A DNA stretch of 64,000 bases from Chryseobacterium sp. 18061 (lineage in GTDB: Bacteria > Pseudomonadota > Gammaproteobacteria > Enterobacterales > Enterobacteriaceae): NCBI GenBank assembly GCA_902706205.1, contig CACSKA010000001.1, positions 124,001-188,000 on the forward strand. Direction: 5' to 3'. A program made the translations under genes and the position numbers. Of the stretch, positions 29,824 to 40,877 are shown piece by piece. The stretch's first letter is position 1. The number at the start of each line of letters is the position of its first letter. The notes below the pieces were generated by a model. It did not search any database, was not told where the DNA came from, and saw only the letters and a list, made by a program, of their open reading frames with translations.

Positions 29824-29946
29824 ACTGACTCGTTGCGAGGGAAGGCGCGCGGAACATCAGCCGCGTAGTAAAGCCCAGCTTGAGGTAAAAGCGGGGCTAA
29901 ACCAAGGGCTTATTCTTCTGTCTATATTGACGAAACTGCTACGTCA

Positions 29947-32900
29947 TTACTCAACAGCAAAAATTTTATCCAGCCTGCTGTATCCCAGTCCATTAATTTT
30001 CTTCACTTTAATCTGCACCGGGATCCGCTCCTTCATCGCTTCCACATGGCTTATCACGCCGATAACCTTACCACTGGCGTTCAGTGTGTCGAGCGCGTCC
30101 AGCGCGGTATCCAGGGTTTCACTGTCGAGCGTGCCGAAACCTTCGTCGAGGAACAGCGAATCAATGCGCGTTTTATGGCTGACCAAATCGGACAGCGCCA
30201 GCGCCAACGCGAGGCTGACGAGGAAGCTCTCTCCGCCGGACAGCGTGCGGGTGTCGCGCACTGCGTCGGCCTGCCAGGTGTCCATTACTTCCAGTTCCAG
30301 CGCTTCGCTGGCTTTGCGTTTCAGCAGATAACGTCCATGCAGGCGGCTCAGTTGCTCGTTGGCCAACCACACTAAATTGTCGAGGGTCAGTCCCTGCGCG
30401 AATTTACGGAATTTGTCGCCCTCTTTGGAGCCAATCAGCGTATTCAGCCAGCCCCAATCTTCAAGGGTTTGCGCGGCGGCGTCAATCTGCGTCATTAGCG
30501 CCTGTTGTTGTTGCCGATTGTCCGTATCCTGTTTCAGCTGCTGGCGGATTTCTCCTTGTGCAGCGCTGTTCTCACGTAGCCGCTGCGCCAGTTGAGTCAG
30601 CAACGTTTGCACCTGTTCGCGGTCCTGCGCTTCCGGTAAATCATCCGGGCGCAGCTGCTGATGCTGAACTCGCTCATTCTGCGCCTGCGACGCCAGCGCC
30701 TGTTGTTGCTGAAGCTGATTTTCAAGCTGCTGCTTCAACTGCTCCAGTTTTTGGCGCGTATCGTCATCCAGCAGCGCGGCCAGGAAAGCGTCCTGGTCGG
30801 TAAACTGGCTGTTTTCCAGCGCGGCGCTAAACTCTGTTTGCGCCAGCGCCAAGCGTTCGCGTGCCTGACTTTCCTGTTGCTGCAGCGTTTGCCACTGGCT
30901 TTGCAGCGATACGCAGTCGTGATGCAGCTGCAGCCAGCCGTCCAGCGCCATCGGAGTGACATCTTCCTGTGGTGCAGTCGTGGGCAGGGTGTCGAGCAGC
31001 GGTTGAAGCTGTGCGAGTTTATGTTCAAGGGATTGCTGCTGTTCGCTCTGCGTCTGCCACTGCTGACTTTCGGCCTCGCGCGCCGCCAACCAGGCGTTTT
31101 CTTCACCCTGAGCGGGAAGCGTCAGGCTAAAGCCGTTCAGCATTTCACCCAGCGTCAGCTGGCGCTCGGCAATTTCCTGCTCCAGTGCGCTGCGCTGCGT
31201 TTTCAGATCGCGCATCTGACGCTCTAAGCTCAAACGCTGGCTGTGCTGATAAAGCTGCCGTTCGTAGTTTTCCTGTTCGCTCAGCCAGCCGCCGATATCA
31301 TCGTCAGGCGTGAGGGAGATCTGCAAACCAGCGACGGTCGATTGCCATTGAGAGGTGAGTGCTTGCTCCTGCTCGGCGATCGACTGTAGCTCGCTTTGCT
31401 CGGCTTGAATTTGTTTCACCAGCGCATCGAGTTCGCCTTTCAGGCTGGCCCCGGATTCGCCAATCTGTTTGACCTCTTTTTCAAGCGCATCACGACGGGC
31501 TTCGTTGACACCCGGCTTTAATGCCTGATATTCCGCGACTGCCGGATGTTCCGCTGAACCGCAAAGAGGGCACGGCGCGCCGGGCTGCAAACGCGCACGC
31601 TCATCGGTGAGTTTGGCAATGATTTTTTCCTGCTCGCACAGGGTTCTGACGTCGTTAAACTGCTGCAACTTTTCTTTGTACTGCTGACGACGGCGGGCAA
31701 GTTCGGCTTCGCCTTTTTCCTGCTCCTGCTGACGCTGAACCAGCACTGGTTGCAGCTGTTGGCGGCGCTTTTGCAGTGGCTGAAAACGGCTTTGCAGCGC
31801 GTTCAGCTGCTGGCGAAGCGGGCGCGCGGCAGCGTGTTGTTCCAGCGCCGTTGCCACCGCCGTTTCATTAAGGGTGAGCGATGCGGGCGGCAGGGCATTG
31901 AGCTGGTGCGTGAATTCAGTTTCTCGCTGGGTCAGGGTCTGCAATTGAGCGGCTTCGCGCGTTTGCTGTGTAAACGCTGCGCGCCAGCCAGTCAGTTCGA
32001 GTTGCCAGTGGCGATAGCGTTCATTCGCCGTCAGCCATTCGTTCAGGGTTTTCTGGCTGACCAGCCATTGCTGTTGCTGGCGTTCGGCGTTAAGCCGTAA
32101 ACGTCCGCGCAGTGCCAGCTGGCTCTGTAAGCGAGTATTCACTTCTTCGGTTTGCTGATGGGTTTGCGTCAGCGCAGTCTGGCTGTCCTGCAGACGAACC
32201 CACATTGGGCGAAGTCTGTCTGCGGGTAATGACTGGGCGAGTGTGGAAAGCTGCGGCTGAGCGGCAGTCAGCGCGTGCTGCGCGGCGCTTAGCGAGGCCT
32301 GCGTGCGTTGCTCTGCGGCGTGCAGTTCTGTTTCGCGCGTCAGCCATTGCTGCCAAAGCTGGACCCGAAGCTGTTCATTCTGCTGCTGCTGTTCGTCGTC
32401 AGTAAGTGCCTGCAAACGTTGCTGCAACGCCTGCTGCTGCTCATCATTCAGCAAAATCATACCCGAAGCCTGCGCCTGGAATTTTTCCAGTTCGGTTTTG
32501 GATTCTTTATGCTTCTCAAACACCATTGCAGAAATCTGGCCGTAAATCTCGGTGCCGGTCAGCTCCTCGAGCAACTCGGCACGCTCTTTCGGTTTGGCGT
32601 TGAGGAACGCGGCGAACTGGCCTTGAGAAAGCATCATTGAGCGCGTGAAGCGCCCGTAGTCGAGGCCGGTCAGCGAGGCGGTTAAATCCAGCTTGTCTTT
32701 GACTTTTTCGGCGAGGATTTCACCGTCGTCGCAGCGGGCCAGCTCCACGCGCGGGGCTTGCAGGTTGCCGTCGGGCTGATTGCGCGCGCGGTTCTGGCTC
32801 CAGAAGGCGCGATAGGCCACGCCTTTCACTTCGAATTCCACTTCCGCCAGACACTCGGCGGTGTCGCGGGTCATCAGGTCATTTTGCGATTGCGACAGCG

Positions 32901-33087
32901 TGCTGAGGCGCGGCGTTTCGTGGTACAGCGCCAGACAGATGGCGTCCAGCAGGGTGGTTTTGCCCGCGCCGGTCGGGCCGGTAATGGCAAACAGGCCGTT
33001 ACTGGCGAAAGGTTCGGCGGTGAAATCAATTTTCCACTCGCCCTTAAGTGAGTTGAGGTTTTTCAGCCGCAGACTCAAAATTTTCAT
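29947..33087 (-). CDS. sbcC: SbcC, SMC-like ATPase subunit of the SbcCD nuclease
   Basis: SbcC is the ATP-driven clamp of the Mre11-Rad50-type complex that cleaves hairpins and blocked ends. The 1046 residues have Walker [10 protein letters not shown] at 37-45, two very long Gln/Glu/Leu-rich coiled-coil arms, the zinc hook CPLC at 506-509, the signature LSGGESF and Walker [12 protein letters not shown] near the C terminus. All motifs are intact. It starts within the sbcD stop (4-bp overlap), so the subunits are translationally coupled. Confidence 0.98.
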   Translation of the reverse strand: MKILSLRLKNLNSLKGEWKIDFTAEPFASNGLFAITGPTGAGKTTLLDAICLALYHETPRLSTLSQSQNDLMTRDTAECLAEVEFEVKGVAYRAFWSQNRARNQPDGNLQAPRVELARCDDGEILAEKVKDKLDLTASLTGLDYGRFTRSMMLSQGQFAAFLNAKPKERAELLEELTGTEIYGQISAMVFEKHKESKTELEKFQAQASGMILLNDEQQQALQQRLQALTDDEQQQQNEQLRVQLWQQWLTRETELHAAEQRTQASLSAAQHALTAAQPQLSTLAQSLPADRLRPMWVRLQDSQTALTQTHQQTEEVNTRLQSQLALRGRLRLNAERQQQQWLVSQKTLNEWLTANERYRHWQLELTGWRAAFTQQTREAAQLQTLTQRETEFTHQLNALPPASLTLNETAVATALEQHAAARPLRQQLNALQSRFQPLQKRRQQLQPVLVQRQQEQEKGEAELARRRQQYKEKLQQFNDVRTLCEQEKIIAKLTDERARLQPGAPCPLCGSAEHPAVAEYQALKPGVNEARRDALEKEVKQIGESGASLKGELDALVKQIQAEQSELQSIAEQEQALTSQWQSTVAGLQISLTPDDDIGGWLSEQENYERQLYQHSQRLSLERQMRDLKTQRSALEQEIAERQLTLGEMLNGFSLTLPAQGEENAWLAAREAESQQWQTQSEQQQSLEHKLAQLQPLLDTLPTTAPQEDVTPMALDGWLQLHHDCVSLQSQWQTLQQQESQARERLALAQTEFSAALENSQFTDQDAFLAALLDDDTRQKLEQLKQQLENQLQQQQALASQAQNERVQHQQLRPDDLPEAQDREQVQTLLTQLAQRLRENSAAQGEIRQQLKQDTDNRQQQQALMTQIDAAAQTLEDWGWLNTLIGSKEGDKFRKFAQGLTLDNLVWLANEQLSRLHGRYLLKRKASEALELEVMDTWQADAVRDTRTLSGGESFLVSLALALALSDLVSHKTRIDSLFLDEGFGTLDSETLDTALDALDTLNASGKVIGVISHVEAMKERIPVQIKVKKINGLGYSRLDKIFAVE

Positions 33088-34286
33088 GGCTGTTCCTCCC
33101 CGGAAAGGGCGTGCAGCGTTTCGTTAAACAGCTGATGCAGGCGCTGCTGCTGTGGCGCTTCGAGCTCTTCCAGCGCCAGGCGACGCGCAAAAACCTCTTC
33201 GACTTTCAGTTCGCTCAGCGTTTCGCGATGTTCGCTGGCCATAACGCGCTCGCGCTGTTCACGACTGCGGCGCACCAGCAGTACTTCAACCGGTAGTTCG
33301 TCGGTCAGGGCCTGAATTTTTCGCTGGATGTCGTGCAGATATTCGTCGCTGGTGATTTCGATATCGAGCCATACCGGCGAGGCGGCATTGCCATCTCGCC
33401 ACTGTGTCAGTTGCTCGCTGATGCTGGCGAAATCGCCTTTCAGCACCGCCAATTGCTGCGTCACCGGCACCTCCAGCGGCGTTACTTTCGCCAGTTTTCC
33501 ATTATCAAAACTCACCAGATTGACGGCTTTTGCTTTGCCGGTTTCATCGAAGCTCAGGGAAATCGGCGAGCCGCAGTAGCGAATGTGCTCGCTGCCGCCA
33601 ATTTTTTGCGCCCGATGAATGTGGCCGAGGGCAATGTAGTCCACCGGCGGGAAGTTCTGCGCCGGGAAGGCATCGAGCGTGCCGATATAAATGTCACGTA
33701 CCGCGTCACTTTTGCTGGCGCCGACGGTGGTCAGATGGCCGCTGGCGATGATGGGCAGCGGGCGATCGCCACGTAGTTCGCAAGCCTGCTGATACTGCTG
33801 CTGATAGTAATCAGTGATGGCCTGTAATAAATGTTGCTGCTTTTCCCCGGCGGAGGAACCGGCCTGGCTGACGATGACATCGCGCGGACGTAGAAACGGC
33901 ACCGGGCAGAAAATCGCCCCGGGGGTCCCATCGCGACGGTTGAGCACGCAAGGGGCCATCCCGCTTCCGGCGACCACGGTGGTGTTCAGAAACGCGAGAA
34001 TATCGCGGGATTCGTTGAGCGTGGCGACGGAATCATGGTTCCCCGCCAGCACCACCAGATGACAGCCGGTTTGCTGCAATTTCACCACAAAGCGGTTGTA
34101 GAGTTCGCGCGCGTAGCTCGGCGGTGAACCGGTATCGAAAATATCACCGGCCACGATAATGGCATCCACCTCTTGCGCCTGCGCTGTTTCCAGCAGCCAG
34201 TCGAGAAAAGCGTCGTGCTCAGCGGCACGGCTTTTGCTGTAAAAATTCTGGCCGAGGTGCCAGTCGGAGGTGTGTATGATGCGCAT
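33084..34286 (-). CDS. sbcD: SbcD, Mre11-like nuclease subunit
   Basis: SbcD supplies the Mn-dependent nuclease of SbcCD. Phosphodiesterase motifs appear in order: DWHLG (D8, H10), GDIFD, GNHD, a GHLTT segment and GHIH. The length is 400 residues, as in E. coli. It is first in the sbcDC unit and divergent from phoB, with about 194 bp shared upstream region. Confidence 0.98.
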   Translation of the reverse strand: MRIIHTSDWHLGQNFYSKSRAAEHDAFLDWLLETAQAQEVDAIIVAGDIFDTGSPPSYARELYNRFVVKLQQTGCHLVVLAGNHDSVATLNESRDILAFLNTTVVAGSGMAPCVLNRRDGTPGAIFCPVPFLRPRDVIVSQAGSSAGEKQQHLLQAITDYYQQQYQQACELRGDRPLPIIASGHLTTVGASKSDAVRDIYIGTLDAFPAQNFPPVDYIALGHIHRAQKIGGSEHIRYCGSPISLSFDETGKAKAVNLVSFDNGKLAKVTPLEVPVTQQLAVLKGDFASISEQLTQWRDGNAASPVWLDIEITSDEYLHDIQRKIQALTDELPVEVLLVRRSREQRERVMASEHRETLSELKVEEVFARRLALEELEAPQQQRLHQLFNETLHALSGEEQP

Positions 34287-34414
34287 AATAAACCCAGGGC
34301 GGAAAAGCGTGAGCGTCAGTATAAACGGTTAACGATATCAGGGCGATGGCTGTACTCTTTCAGTGTCATAATGGCGAAGAGCACTATCATAAGACGGTCA
34401 TCTTATTCATAAAT

Positions 34415-34432
34415 CTGTCATAAATCTGACGC
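34415..34432 (+). promoter_or_regulatory. Pho box of phoB
   Basis: CTGTCATAAATCTGACGC matches the PhoB consensus (two CTGTCAT-like 7-mers separated by 4 AT-rich bases), and the surrounding sequence is the same as I recall for E. coli phoB through GCATAATGAC. A further upstream CAT-AAAT half-repeat is present. It predicts autoactivation of phoBR by phospho-PhoB under phosphate limitation. Confidence 0.9.
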
Positions 34433-34480
34433 ATAATGACGCCGCAAACCAGGCACATAACTAATAACACAGGATTTATA

Positions 34481-35170
34481 ATGGCGAGACGTATTCTGGT
34501 CGTTGAAGATGAAGCCCCAATTCGCGAAATGGTGTGCTTCGTCCTGGAGCAAAATGGCTTTCAGCCTGTAGAAGCAGACGATTATGACAGTGCCGTAAAC
34601 CAACTGAACGAGCCGTGGCCTGATTTAGTCCTGCTCGACTGGATGCTACCAGGCGGCTCAGGCATTCAGTTTATCAAACACCTCAAGCGCGAAGCGTTAA
34701 CGCGCGATATTCCGGTAGTGATGCTGACCGCGCGTGGTGAAGAAGAAGATCGCGTGCGCGGCCTGGAAACCGGCGCCGACGATTACATCACCAAACCTTT
34801 CTCCCCCAAGGAGCTGGTGGCCCGTATCAAAGCTGTCATGCGCCGTATCTCGCCGATGGCGGTAGAAGAAGTGATCGAAATGCAGGGCCTGAGCCTTGAC
34901 CCGACTTCACACCGTGTCATGACCGGCGAAAACCCGCTGGACATGGGGCCGACTGAGTTTAAATTGCTGCACTTCTTCATGACTCACCCGGAACGCGTAT
35001 ACAGCCGCGAACAGCTGCTGAATAACGTCTGGGGAACCAATGTGTATGTAGAAGACCGGACGGTGGATGTTCATATTCGTCGTCTGCGTAAAGCGCTGGA
35101 ACACAGTGGTCACGACAGAATGGTACAAACCGTTCGCGGCACGGGATATCGTTTCTCCGCCCGTTTCTGA
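34481..35170 (+). CDS. phoB: PhoB, phosphate response regulator
   Basis: PhoB activates the Pho regulon. The 229 residues contain a receiver domain (phospho-acceptor D53 in LLDWM, acidic pocket E9-D10, K105 region TKPFSP) and an OmpR-type winged helix. The start at 34481 gives the E. coli N terminus [11 protein letters not shown]; an ATG at 34436 in frame lies inside the promoter region. phoR follows after 21 bp. Confidence 0.98.
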   Translation: MARRILVVEDEAPIREMVCFVLEQNGFQPVEADDYDSAVNQLNEPWPDLVLLDWMLPGGSGIQFIKHLKREALTRDIPVVMLTARGEEEDRVRGLETGADDYITKPFSPKELVARIKAVMRRISPMAVEEVIEMQGLSLDPTSHRVMTGENPLDMGPTEFKLLHFFMTHPERVYSREQLLNNVWGTNVYVEDRTVDVHIRRLRKALEHSGHDRMVQTVRGTGYRFSARF

Positions 35171-35191
35171 CAATTGACTGGAGTGTGACCC

Positions 35192-36487
35192 GTGCTTGAA
35201 CGGCTGTCATGGAAAAGGCTGGTTTTTGAGCTGATCCTCTGTTGTATTCCGGCCCTCATTCTGGGGGCGCTATTCGGGTACTTGCCATGGTTTTTACTGG
35301 CGGCGGTGACCGGATTGCTGATCTGGCATTTCTGGAATTTACTGCAACTTTCATGGTGGCTGTGGGTTGACCGCAGTATGACGCCGCCACCGGGCAAAGG
35401 CAGCTGGGAGCCGCTGCTGTACGGGCTGCACCAGATGCAGATGCGTAATAAAAAGCGCCGTCGTGAGCTGGGGAGCCTGATCAAACGCTTTCGCAGTGGG
35501 GCTGAATCGTTGCCCGATGCGGTAGTGCTGACCACCGAAGAAGGGGCCATGTTCTGGTGTAACGGTCTGGCCCAGCAGATGCTGAATCTGCGCTGGCCAG
35601 ACGATAACGGTCAGAACATCCTCAACCTGCTGCGCTACCCTGAATTTTCCCGCTATCTCAAATCTCGCGATTTCACCAGACCGCTCAACCTGGTGCTCAA
35701 CACCGGGCGGCATCTGGAAATTCGCGTCATGCCTTACAGTGAACAACAGCTGCTGCTGGTGGCGCGTGACGTTACTCAGATGCACCAGCTGGAAGGCGCT
35801 CGCCGCAATTTCTTCGCCAATGTCAGCCATGAATTACGTACGCCTTTGACGGTGCTACAGGGCTATCTGGAGATGATGCAGGAGCAAACGCTGGAAGGCG
35901 CGCCGCGCGAAAAAGCGCTGCACACCATGCGTGAGCAAACCCAGCGTATGGAAGGCCTGGTGCGCCAGCTGTTGACGCTGTCACGCATCGAGGCGGCCCC
36001 GCTGGCGGCATTAAATGAAATCATCGACGTGCCGATGATGCTCAGGGTGATTGAACGCGAGGCGCAGACACTCAGCCATAAGAAACACATCCTGCATTTC
36101 GACATTGAGGATTCACTGCAGGTGCTCGGCAGCGAGGAGCAGCTGCGTAGCGCGATGTCGAACCTGGTGTATAACGCGGTGAATCATACGCCGGAAGGCA
36201 CTGAAATTACCGTACGCTGGCTGCGCGAGCCGCACGGCGCATTGTTCAGCGTGGAAGATAACGGCCCTGGCATCGCGCCGGAGCATATTCCGCGCCTGAC
36301 GGAACGCTTCTACCGCGTCGATAAAGCCCGTTCGCGGCAAACCGGCGGCAGCGGCCTGGGGCTGGCAATCGTGAAACATGCGGTAAATCATCACGAAAGT
36401 CGCCTCGATATCGAAAGTACGCCGGGTAAAAACACCCGCTTCAGTTTCTTACTGCCGGAACGTTTGATTGCCAAAAAAAGCACCTGA
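35192..36487 (+). CDS. phoR: PhoR, phosphate sensor histidine kinase
   Basis: PhoR phosphorylates PhoB when phosphate is scarce and, through PhoU and PstSCAB, dephosphorylates it when plentiful. The 431 residues have two close N-terminal membrane helices (about 10-60), a PAS domain (about 95-195), the H-box [10 protein letters not shown] with H213, the N-box NLVYNAVNH, and G-boxes DNGPGIA and GGSGLGL. The start is GTG at 35192 with CTGGAG upstream, as in E. coli. Confidence 0.98.
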   Translation: MLERLSWKRLVFELILCCIPALILGALFGYLPWFLLAAVTGLLIWHFWNLLQLSWWLWVDRSMTPPPGKGSWEPLLYGLHQMQMRNKKRRRELGSLIKRFRSGAESLPDAVVLTTEEGAMFWCNGLAQQMLNLRWPDDNGQNILNLLRYPEFSRYLKSRDFTRPLNLVLNTGRHLEIRVMPYSEQQLLLVARDVTQMHQLEGARRNFFANVSHELRTPLTVLQGYLEMMQEQTLEGAPREKALHTMREQTQRMEGLVRQLLTLSRIEAAPLAALNEIIDVPMMLRVIEREAQTLSHKKHILHFDIEDSLQVLGSEEQLRSAMSNLVYNAVNHTPEGTEITVRWLREPHGALFSVEDNGPGIAPEHIPRLTERFYRVDKARSRQTGGSGLGLAIVKHAVNHHESRLDIESTPGKNTRFSFLLPERLIAKKST

Positions 36488-36517
36488 TGATTCGTGTGTC
36501 AGGAAAGATTGACAAAG

Positions 36518-36540
36518 ACCGGCGAAAGCCGGTTTTTTTG
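36518..36540 (+). terminator. intrinsic terminator after phoR
   Basis: ACCGGC, GAAA tetraloop, GCCGGT and a run of seven T. A strong rho-independent signal 30 bp after the phoR stop. Confidence 0.92.
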
Positions 36541-36893
36541 CTTTCCAGTTAACCAAGCGGTGGATAATTATCAAACGCCTGTTGCTTTTTTGTTCGCATG
36601 ATTAGCCAGAGGTTTTTCTGATATATGGTTAATCATGCTAACTGGTGATTCGATGTTGCTATAATCCTCTGGTTTTGCGATCCCTTATTGCTTTAAAACG
36701 TTATAAGCGTTTAAATTGCCCCAATGCAGTTGCAGTCTGACTGCTTTCGCGCGCTAAACCCAATAACAATTCTTCGTGCGTGATTATCGGGAGTATTTCC
36801 CACTGCTTTGCTCGCTCTTACCGTTGTTCTGTTCCACAGGAATAAAACGACGTTTTTACTTTCAACACCACATCCACAGGCAGTAAAGAGTTT
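36541..36893 (+). promoter_or_regulatory. 353-bp upstream region of brnQ with an extended -10 promoter
   Basis: No gene is supported. TGCTATAAT at 36657-36665 is a consensus extended -10 element without a good -35, about 229 bp before brnQ, which would give a long leader of over 200 nt. I did not recognise a riboswitch or an Lrp site in it. A Shine-Dalgarno-like GTAAAGAG lies just before the brnQ ATG. Confidence 0.45.
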
Positions 36894-38213
36894 ATGACCC
36901 ATCAGTTAAAATCTCGCGATATCATCGCCCTGGGCTTTATGACCTTTGCGTTGTTCGTCGGCGCAGGCAACATTATTTTCCCTCCTATGGTGGGTTTGCA
37001 GGCTGGCGAACACGTCTGGACTGCGGCCTTTGGTTTCCTGATAACGGGCGTTGGCCTGCCGGTTCTGACGATTGTCGCACTGGCGAAAGTCGGCGGTGGC
37101 GTTGATAGCCTCAGCACGCCAATCGGTAAAGTGGCCGGTATCCTGCTGGCGGTGGTGTGTTATCTCGCCGTCGGGCCACTGTTCGCCACACCGCGTACCG
37201 CAACTGTTTCTTTCGAAGTGGGTATCGCGCCGCTGACCGGTGACGGCCCACTGCCGCTGCTTATCTACAGCATTATCTATTTCGCACTGGTTATTCTGGT
37301 GTCGCTGTATCCGGGCAAACTGCTCGATACGGTAGGTAACTTCCTGGCACCGCTGAAAATTATCGCCCTGGTGGTGCTGTCAGTTGCTGCGCTGATGTGG
37401 CCTGCAGGCTCTATCAGCCATGCGCTGGATGCCTACCAGACCGCGCCGTTCTCCAACGGTTTCGTCAACGGCTACCTGACCATGGACACCCTTGGCGCAA
37501 TGGTATTTGGCATTGTTATCGTTAACGCCGCACGCTCTCGCGGTGTGACCGAAGCGCGTCTGCTGACTCGTTACACCGTCTGGGCTGGCCTGATGGCGGG
37601 CGTCGGCCTGACGCTGCTGTATCTGGCGTTGTTCCGTCTGGGTTCAGACAGCGCGACGTTGGTCGATCAGAACGCAAACGGCGCCGCGATTCTGCACGCT
37701 TACGTTCAGCACACCTTTGGTGGTGCAGGCAGCCTCCTGCTGGCGGCGTTGATTTTCATCGCCTGCATGGTGACTGCGGTTGGCCTGACCACAGCGTGTG
37801 CCGAGTTCTTCTCTCAGTACCTGCCGCTGTCTTACCGTTCACTGGTATTTATCCTCGGTCTGTTCTCGATGGTGGTGTCCAATCTGGGCCTCAGCCACCT
37901 GATCCAGATTTCGATTCCGGTGCTGACAGCGATTTATCCGCCATGTATCGCACTGGTGGTATTAAGTTTTACCCGCAGTTGGTGGCATAATTCGTCCCGC
38001 GTGATTGCCCCGGCGATGTTTATCAGCCTGGTGTTCGGTCTGCTGGACGGTGTTAAAGCCTCTGCATTCGCCGATATTCTGCCAGCCTGGACCACGCATC
38101 TGCCGCTGGCTCAGCAAGGTCTGGCGTGGCTGATGCCGACTATCATTGCCGCTGTTCTGGCAATGGGATGGGATCGCGCAGCAGGCCGTCAGGTGACCTC
38201 CAGCGCGCATTAA
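36894..38213 (+). CDS. brnQ: BrnQ, branched-chain amino-acid:cation symporter
   Basis: BrnQ imports leucine, isoleucine and valine with Na+ or H+ across the inner membrane. The 439 residues, about 12 helices, match E. coli BrnQ from end to end (opening [20 protein letters not shown]). A terminator follows, then proY on the same strand. Confidence 0.97.
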   Translation: MTHQLKSRDIIALGFMTFALFVGAGNIIFPPMVGLQAGEHVWTAAFGFLITGVGLPVLTIVALAKVGGGVDSLSTPIGKVAGILLAVVCYLAVGPLFATPRTATVSFEVGIAPLTGDGPLPLLIYSIIYFALVILVSLYPGKLLDTVGNFLAPLKIIALVVLSVAALMWPAGSISHALDAYQTAPFSNGFVNGYLTMDTLGAMVFGIVIVNAARSRGVTEARLLTRYTVWAGLMAGVGLTLLYLALFRLGSDSATLVDQNANGAAILHAYVQHTFGGAGSLLLAALIFIACMVTAVGLTTACAEFFSQYLPLSYRSLVFILGLFSMVVSNLGLSHLIQISIPVLTAIYPPCIALVVLSFTRSWWHNSSRVIAPAMFISLVFGLLDGVKASAFADILPAWTTHLPLAQQGLAWLMPTIIAAVLAMGWDRAAGRQVTSSAH

Positions 38214-38235
38214 TTAGCGGGCGAGGATTGAAATT

Positions 38236-38271
38236 AACCACGGGGCCATTGGCTCCGTGGTTTTGTTTTTT
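38236..38271 (+). terminator. intrinsic terminator between brnQ and proY
   Basis: CCACGG...CCGTGG stem with flanking AACCACGG / CCGTGGTT pairing (38236-38262) followed by TTTTGTTTTTT. It lies just 19 bp before the proY start, so proY depends on readthrough or on a promoter inside brnQ. Confidence 0.85.
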
Positions 38272-38289
38272 GTACAGGCAGTGGAATTT

Positions 38290-39660
38290 ATGGAAACCAA
38301 CAACAAGCTAAAGCGTGGGCTAACCGCCCGTCACATCCGCTTTATGGCACTCGGATCGGCAATTGGAACCGGTCTTTTTTATGGATCGGCAGATGCCATC
38401 AAAATGGCCGGTCCCAGCGTGCTGCTGGCGTATCTTATTGGCGGCGTTGCCGCTTACATCATCATGCGCGCACTTGGCGAAATGTCGGTGCACAACCCGT
38501 CTGCCAGCTCGTTTTCTCGCTATGCGCAGGACAACTTAGGCCCGCTCGCGGGTTACATCACCGGCTGGACCTACTGTTTTGAAATCCTGATCGTGGCCAT
38601 TGCCGACGTCACCGCATTCGGCATTTATATGGGCGTCTGGTTCCCGGCGGTACCGCATTGGATTTGGGTGCTAAGCGTCGTCTTGCTGATTTGCTCCATC
38701 AACCTGATGAGCGTGAAGGTCTTCGGCGAGCTGGAATTCTGGTTCTCGTTCTTTAAAGTCGCCACTATTATCGTGATGATCATCGCCGGTTTCGGCATCA
38801 TCATTTGGGGGATAGGCAACGGCGGCCAGCCAACCGGCATCCACAACCTGTGGAGCAACGGCGGCTTCTTCAGTCACGGTTGGCTCGGTATGGTGATGTC
38901 GCTGCAAATGGTGATGTTCGCCTACGGCGGGATTGAAATTATTGGCATCACCGCCGGTGAAGCGAAAGATCCGCAGACCTCCATTCCGCGTGCGATTAAC
39001 TCCGTGCCGATGCGTATCCTGGTGTTCTATGTGGGCACGTTGTTTGTGATCATGTCGATTTACCCATGGAACCAGGTCGGTACCAGCGGAAGCCCGTTCG
39101 TGATGACCTTCCAGCACATGGGGATTACGTTTGCCGCAGGTATCCTGAATTTCGTGGTGCTGACCGCGTCGCTGTCGGCGATTAACTCCGACGTCTTTGG
39201 CGTGGGCCGTATGCTGCACGGCATGGCGGAGCAGGGGAGTGCGCCGAAGGTGTTTGCTAAAACCTCTCGTAACGGCGTGCCGTGGGTGACGGTGGCGGTC
39301 ATGACCGTCGCGCTGCTGCTGGCGGTGTACCTGAACTATATCATGCCGGAAAACGTGTTCCTGGTGATTGCCTCCCTGGCGACGTTCGCAACCGTGTGGG
39401 TGTGGATAATGATCCTGCTATCGCAGATTGCGTTCCGCCGTCGCCTGTCGCCGGAAGAGCGGAAGGACCTGAAGTTTAAAGTCCCTGGCGGCGTGTTCAC
39501 GACGATCGTTGGCCTGCTGTTCCTGGTGTTTATCATCGTGCTGATTGGCTGGCACCCGGACACTCGTATTTCACTGTACGTTGGCTTAGCGTGGATTGTG
39601 CTGTTGTTGATTGGCTGGCAGTTTAAAACGCGGCACGACCGCCTGCGGGCCTGCGCGTAA
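38290..39660 (+). CDS. proY: ProY, amino-acid permease (APC family)
   Basis: A 456-residue, 12-helix permease of the amino acid-polyamine-organocation family, matching E. coli ProY closely. The consensus opening [20 protein letters not shown] and the [13 protein letters not shown] segment are visible. ProY is described as a cryptic proline permease in Salmonella. The start at 38290 ([11 protein letters not shown]) is preferred; the in-frame ATG at 38257 lies in the upstream terminator. Confidence 0.95.
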   Translation: METNNKLKRGLTARHIRFMALGSAIGTGLFYGSADAIKMAGPSVLLAYLIGGVAAYIIMRALGEMSVHNPSASSFSRYAQDNLGPLAGYITGWTYCFEILIVAIADVTAFGIYMGVWFPAVPHWIWVLSVVLLICSINLMSVKVFGELEFWFSFFKVATIIVMIIAGFGIIIWGIGNGGQPTGIHNLWSNGGFFSHGWLGMVMSLQMVMFAYGGIEIIGITAGEAKDPQTSIPRAINSVPMRILVFYVGTLFVIMSIYPWNQVGTSGSPFVMTFQHMGITFAAGILNFVVLTASLSAINSDVFGVGRMLHGMAEQGSAPKVFAKTSRNGVPWVTVAVMTVALLLAVYLNYIMPENVFLVIASLATFATVWVWIMILLSQIAFRRRLSPEERKDLKFKVPGGVFTTIVGLLFLVFIIVLIGWHPDTRISLYVGLAWIVLLLIGWQFKTRHDRLRACA

Positions 39661-39669
39661 TCATTGTTC

Positions 39670-39694
39670 AACCCGGCGCGTTCGCCGCCGGGTT
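39670..39694. terminator. hairpin between proY and the outer-membrane protein gene
   Basis: AACCCGGCG, CGTT loop, CGCCG-C-CGGGTT with one bulge, in a 45-bp gap between convergent genes. No T-run. Confidence 0.55.
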
Positions 39695-39705
39695 CAGCCC
39701 GGGCT

Positions 39706-40506
39706 TTAGAACTGATATTTATACGCTAGCAACAGGCGCTTATCCGGGCTGGAAATATAGGTATTGTTATCCTGGATATAGGTCATGGCTCTGAGCGAAT
39801 GATGCGTGTTGATCGAATAGCCCGCGCCTATCCCGCCAAAATAACCAGAATAATTGTCTCCGGCATCGTTCTTCGAACCATAAGATCCCGCCATAAACGC
39901 CATCAGCCGCCACTGAGTGGACAACGGCTTAAGCACAAAAGCGCCCAGATAACCGCTGCTCCCGGAAATATCAGTAGGGGCAAAACCATTCTCAGGCGAA
40001 GGTGAGCCATTAAACCCCTCTTGTGAACAGGCATCCTGTGCCTGGCGACTGCACTCTACGGCATCACCTGTATTATAGGTATAACCTGCCATGGGGAAGA
40101 TCTGGAAACCAGCAGGTTCAAAACCGAAATAACTCAGGGGCAGGAATGTGCCGATCGAGTAGTTGGTCTGTGACGCGCCGTTAGAGAAATCATTCTTGCC
40201 GATATTGAAATTAAAAATACCAATCGGAAATAACCATGAACCCCCGACCCGCCACTCAGAGGCATCACTGTTGATCCTGGCGTTGATTTTACGGGCTTCA
40301 TCCAGCGCAAGAGACCCAGAAAACGTGACGTCGCTGTCATCAAAGTCATAATCATCGGACCAGGACACCCCCACCTGTGTTGTCACACGGGTAGGATCAT
40401 CATCGGATTTTTCGCTATTCGTTTTTACGGTGCCTGCTTTTCCAAACGTTGCACTGGAGAAACCCCCGAGAGCAATGATCAATACTGATAACAGCGTAGT
40501 ACGCAT
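39706..40506 (-). CDS. probable outer-membrane beta-barrel protein, family not recognised
   Basis: A 266-residue exported protein. The signal peptide is about 1-22 (MRTTLLSVLIIALGGFSSATFG). The mature protein alternates short amphipathic strands, many ending in aromatic residues, and finishes LLLAYKYQF with the C-terminal Phe expected of Bam substrates. A Cys pair eight residues apart (ECSRQAQDAC) in a polar segment suggests a disulfide-closed loop. The start at 40506 follows GGGTGA; an in-frame ATG at 40551 lacks a good Shine-Dalgarno and would bury the signal peptide. I do not recognise the family and assign no substrate. It is convergent with proY. Confidence 0.72.
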   Translation of the reverse strand: MRTTLLSVLIIALGGFSSATFGKAGTVKTNSEKSDDDPTRVTTQVGVSWSDDYDFDDSDVTFSGSLALDEARKINARINSDASEWRVGGSWLFPIGIFNFNIGKNDFSNGASQTNYSIGTFLPLSYFGFEPAGFQIFPMAGYTYNTGDAVECSRQAQDACSQEGFNGSPSPENGFAPTDISGSSGYLGAFVLKPLSTQWRLMAFMAGSYGSKNDAGDNYSGYFGGIGAGYSINTHHSLRAMTYIQDNNTYISSPDKRLLLAYKYQF

Positions 40507-40877
40507 ACATTCACCCAGATTTGTTGTGTCAGATACGGATGTGATCAGCAATATTCCTTATCGCTCAGAACGTTAACTATATAGGCAGATTGCCTTTTCT
40601 GCCGGAACTGGGGGTAAACTTCGTCATTTCTGCATTCATTGAGATGACATGGCCGATAAATGTGGCAGTGTTCACGGAACAGACATCCTTGCTGAGCAAT
40701 CCAGATCCTCCTGAATTGGCCCGCCACCGCCACCCGGCTGACTTGACGCTGGATTCATGCGTGAGACGCATGAATCCATGCAGTAAATGCACTTATTCCG
40801 TCCTCTGAAATCACGCATTCTCATGGTTGATGAAAAGTTAAATATGTTAATGATCTGGTTGACTATCGGAGGGCGAG
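40507..40877. other. 371-bp gap with palindromic, repeat-like segment
   Basis: No gene is assigned. The region from about 40575 to 40800 keeps overlapping frames open on both strands, holds the perfect palindrome annotated at 40750-40778, and differs in character from the AT-rich 100 bp before the MFS gene. It looks like a decayed mobile or dispersed element, but I see no transposase or terminal inverted repeats. The MFS gene's Shine-Dalgarno (CGGAGGG) is at the right edge. Confidence 0.4.
40750..40778. repeat. perfect 13-bp-arm palindrome
   Basis: TGGATTCATGCGT, GAG, ACGCATGAATCCA. The arms pair without mismatch around a 3-nt spacer. There is no T-run, so it is not a standard terminator. 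Its length and perfection suggest a selected structure such as an RAYT-type or other dispersed palindromic repeat, or an operator. Confidence 0.75.
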
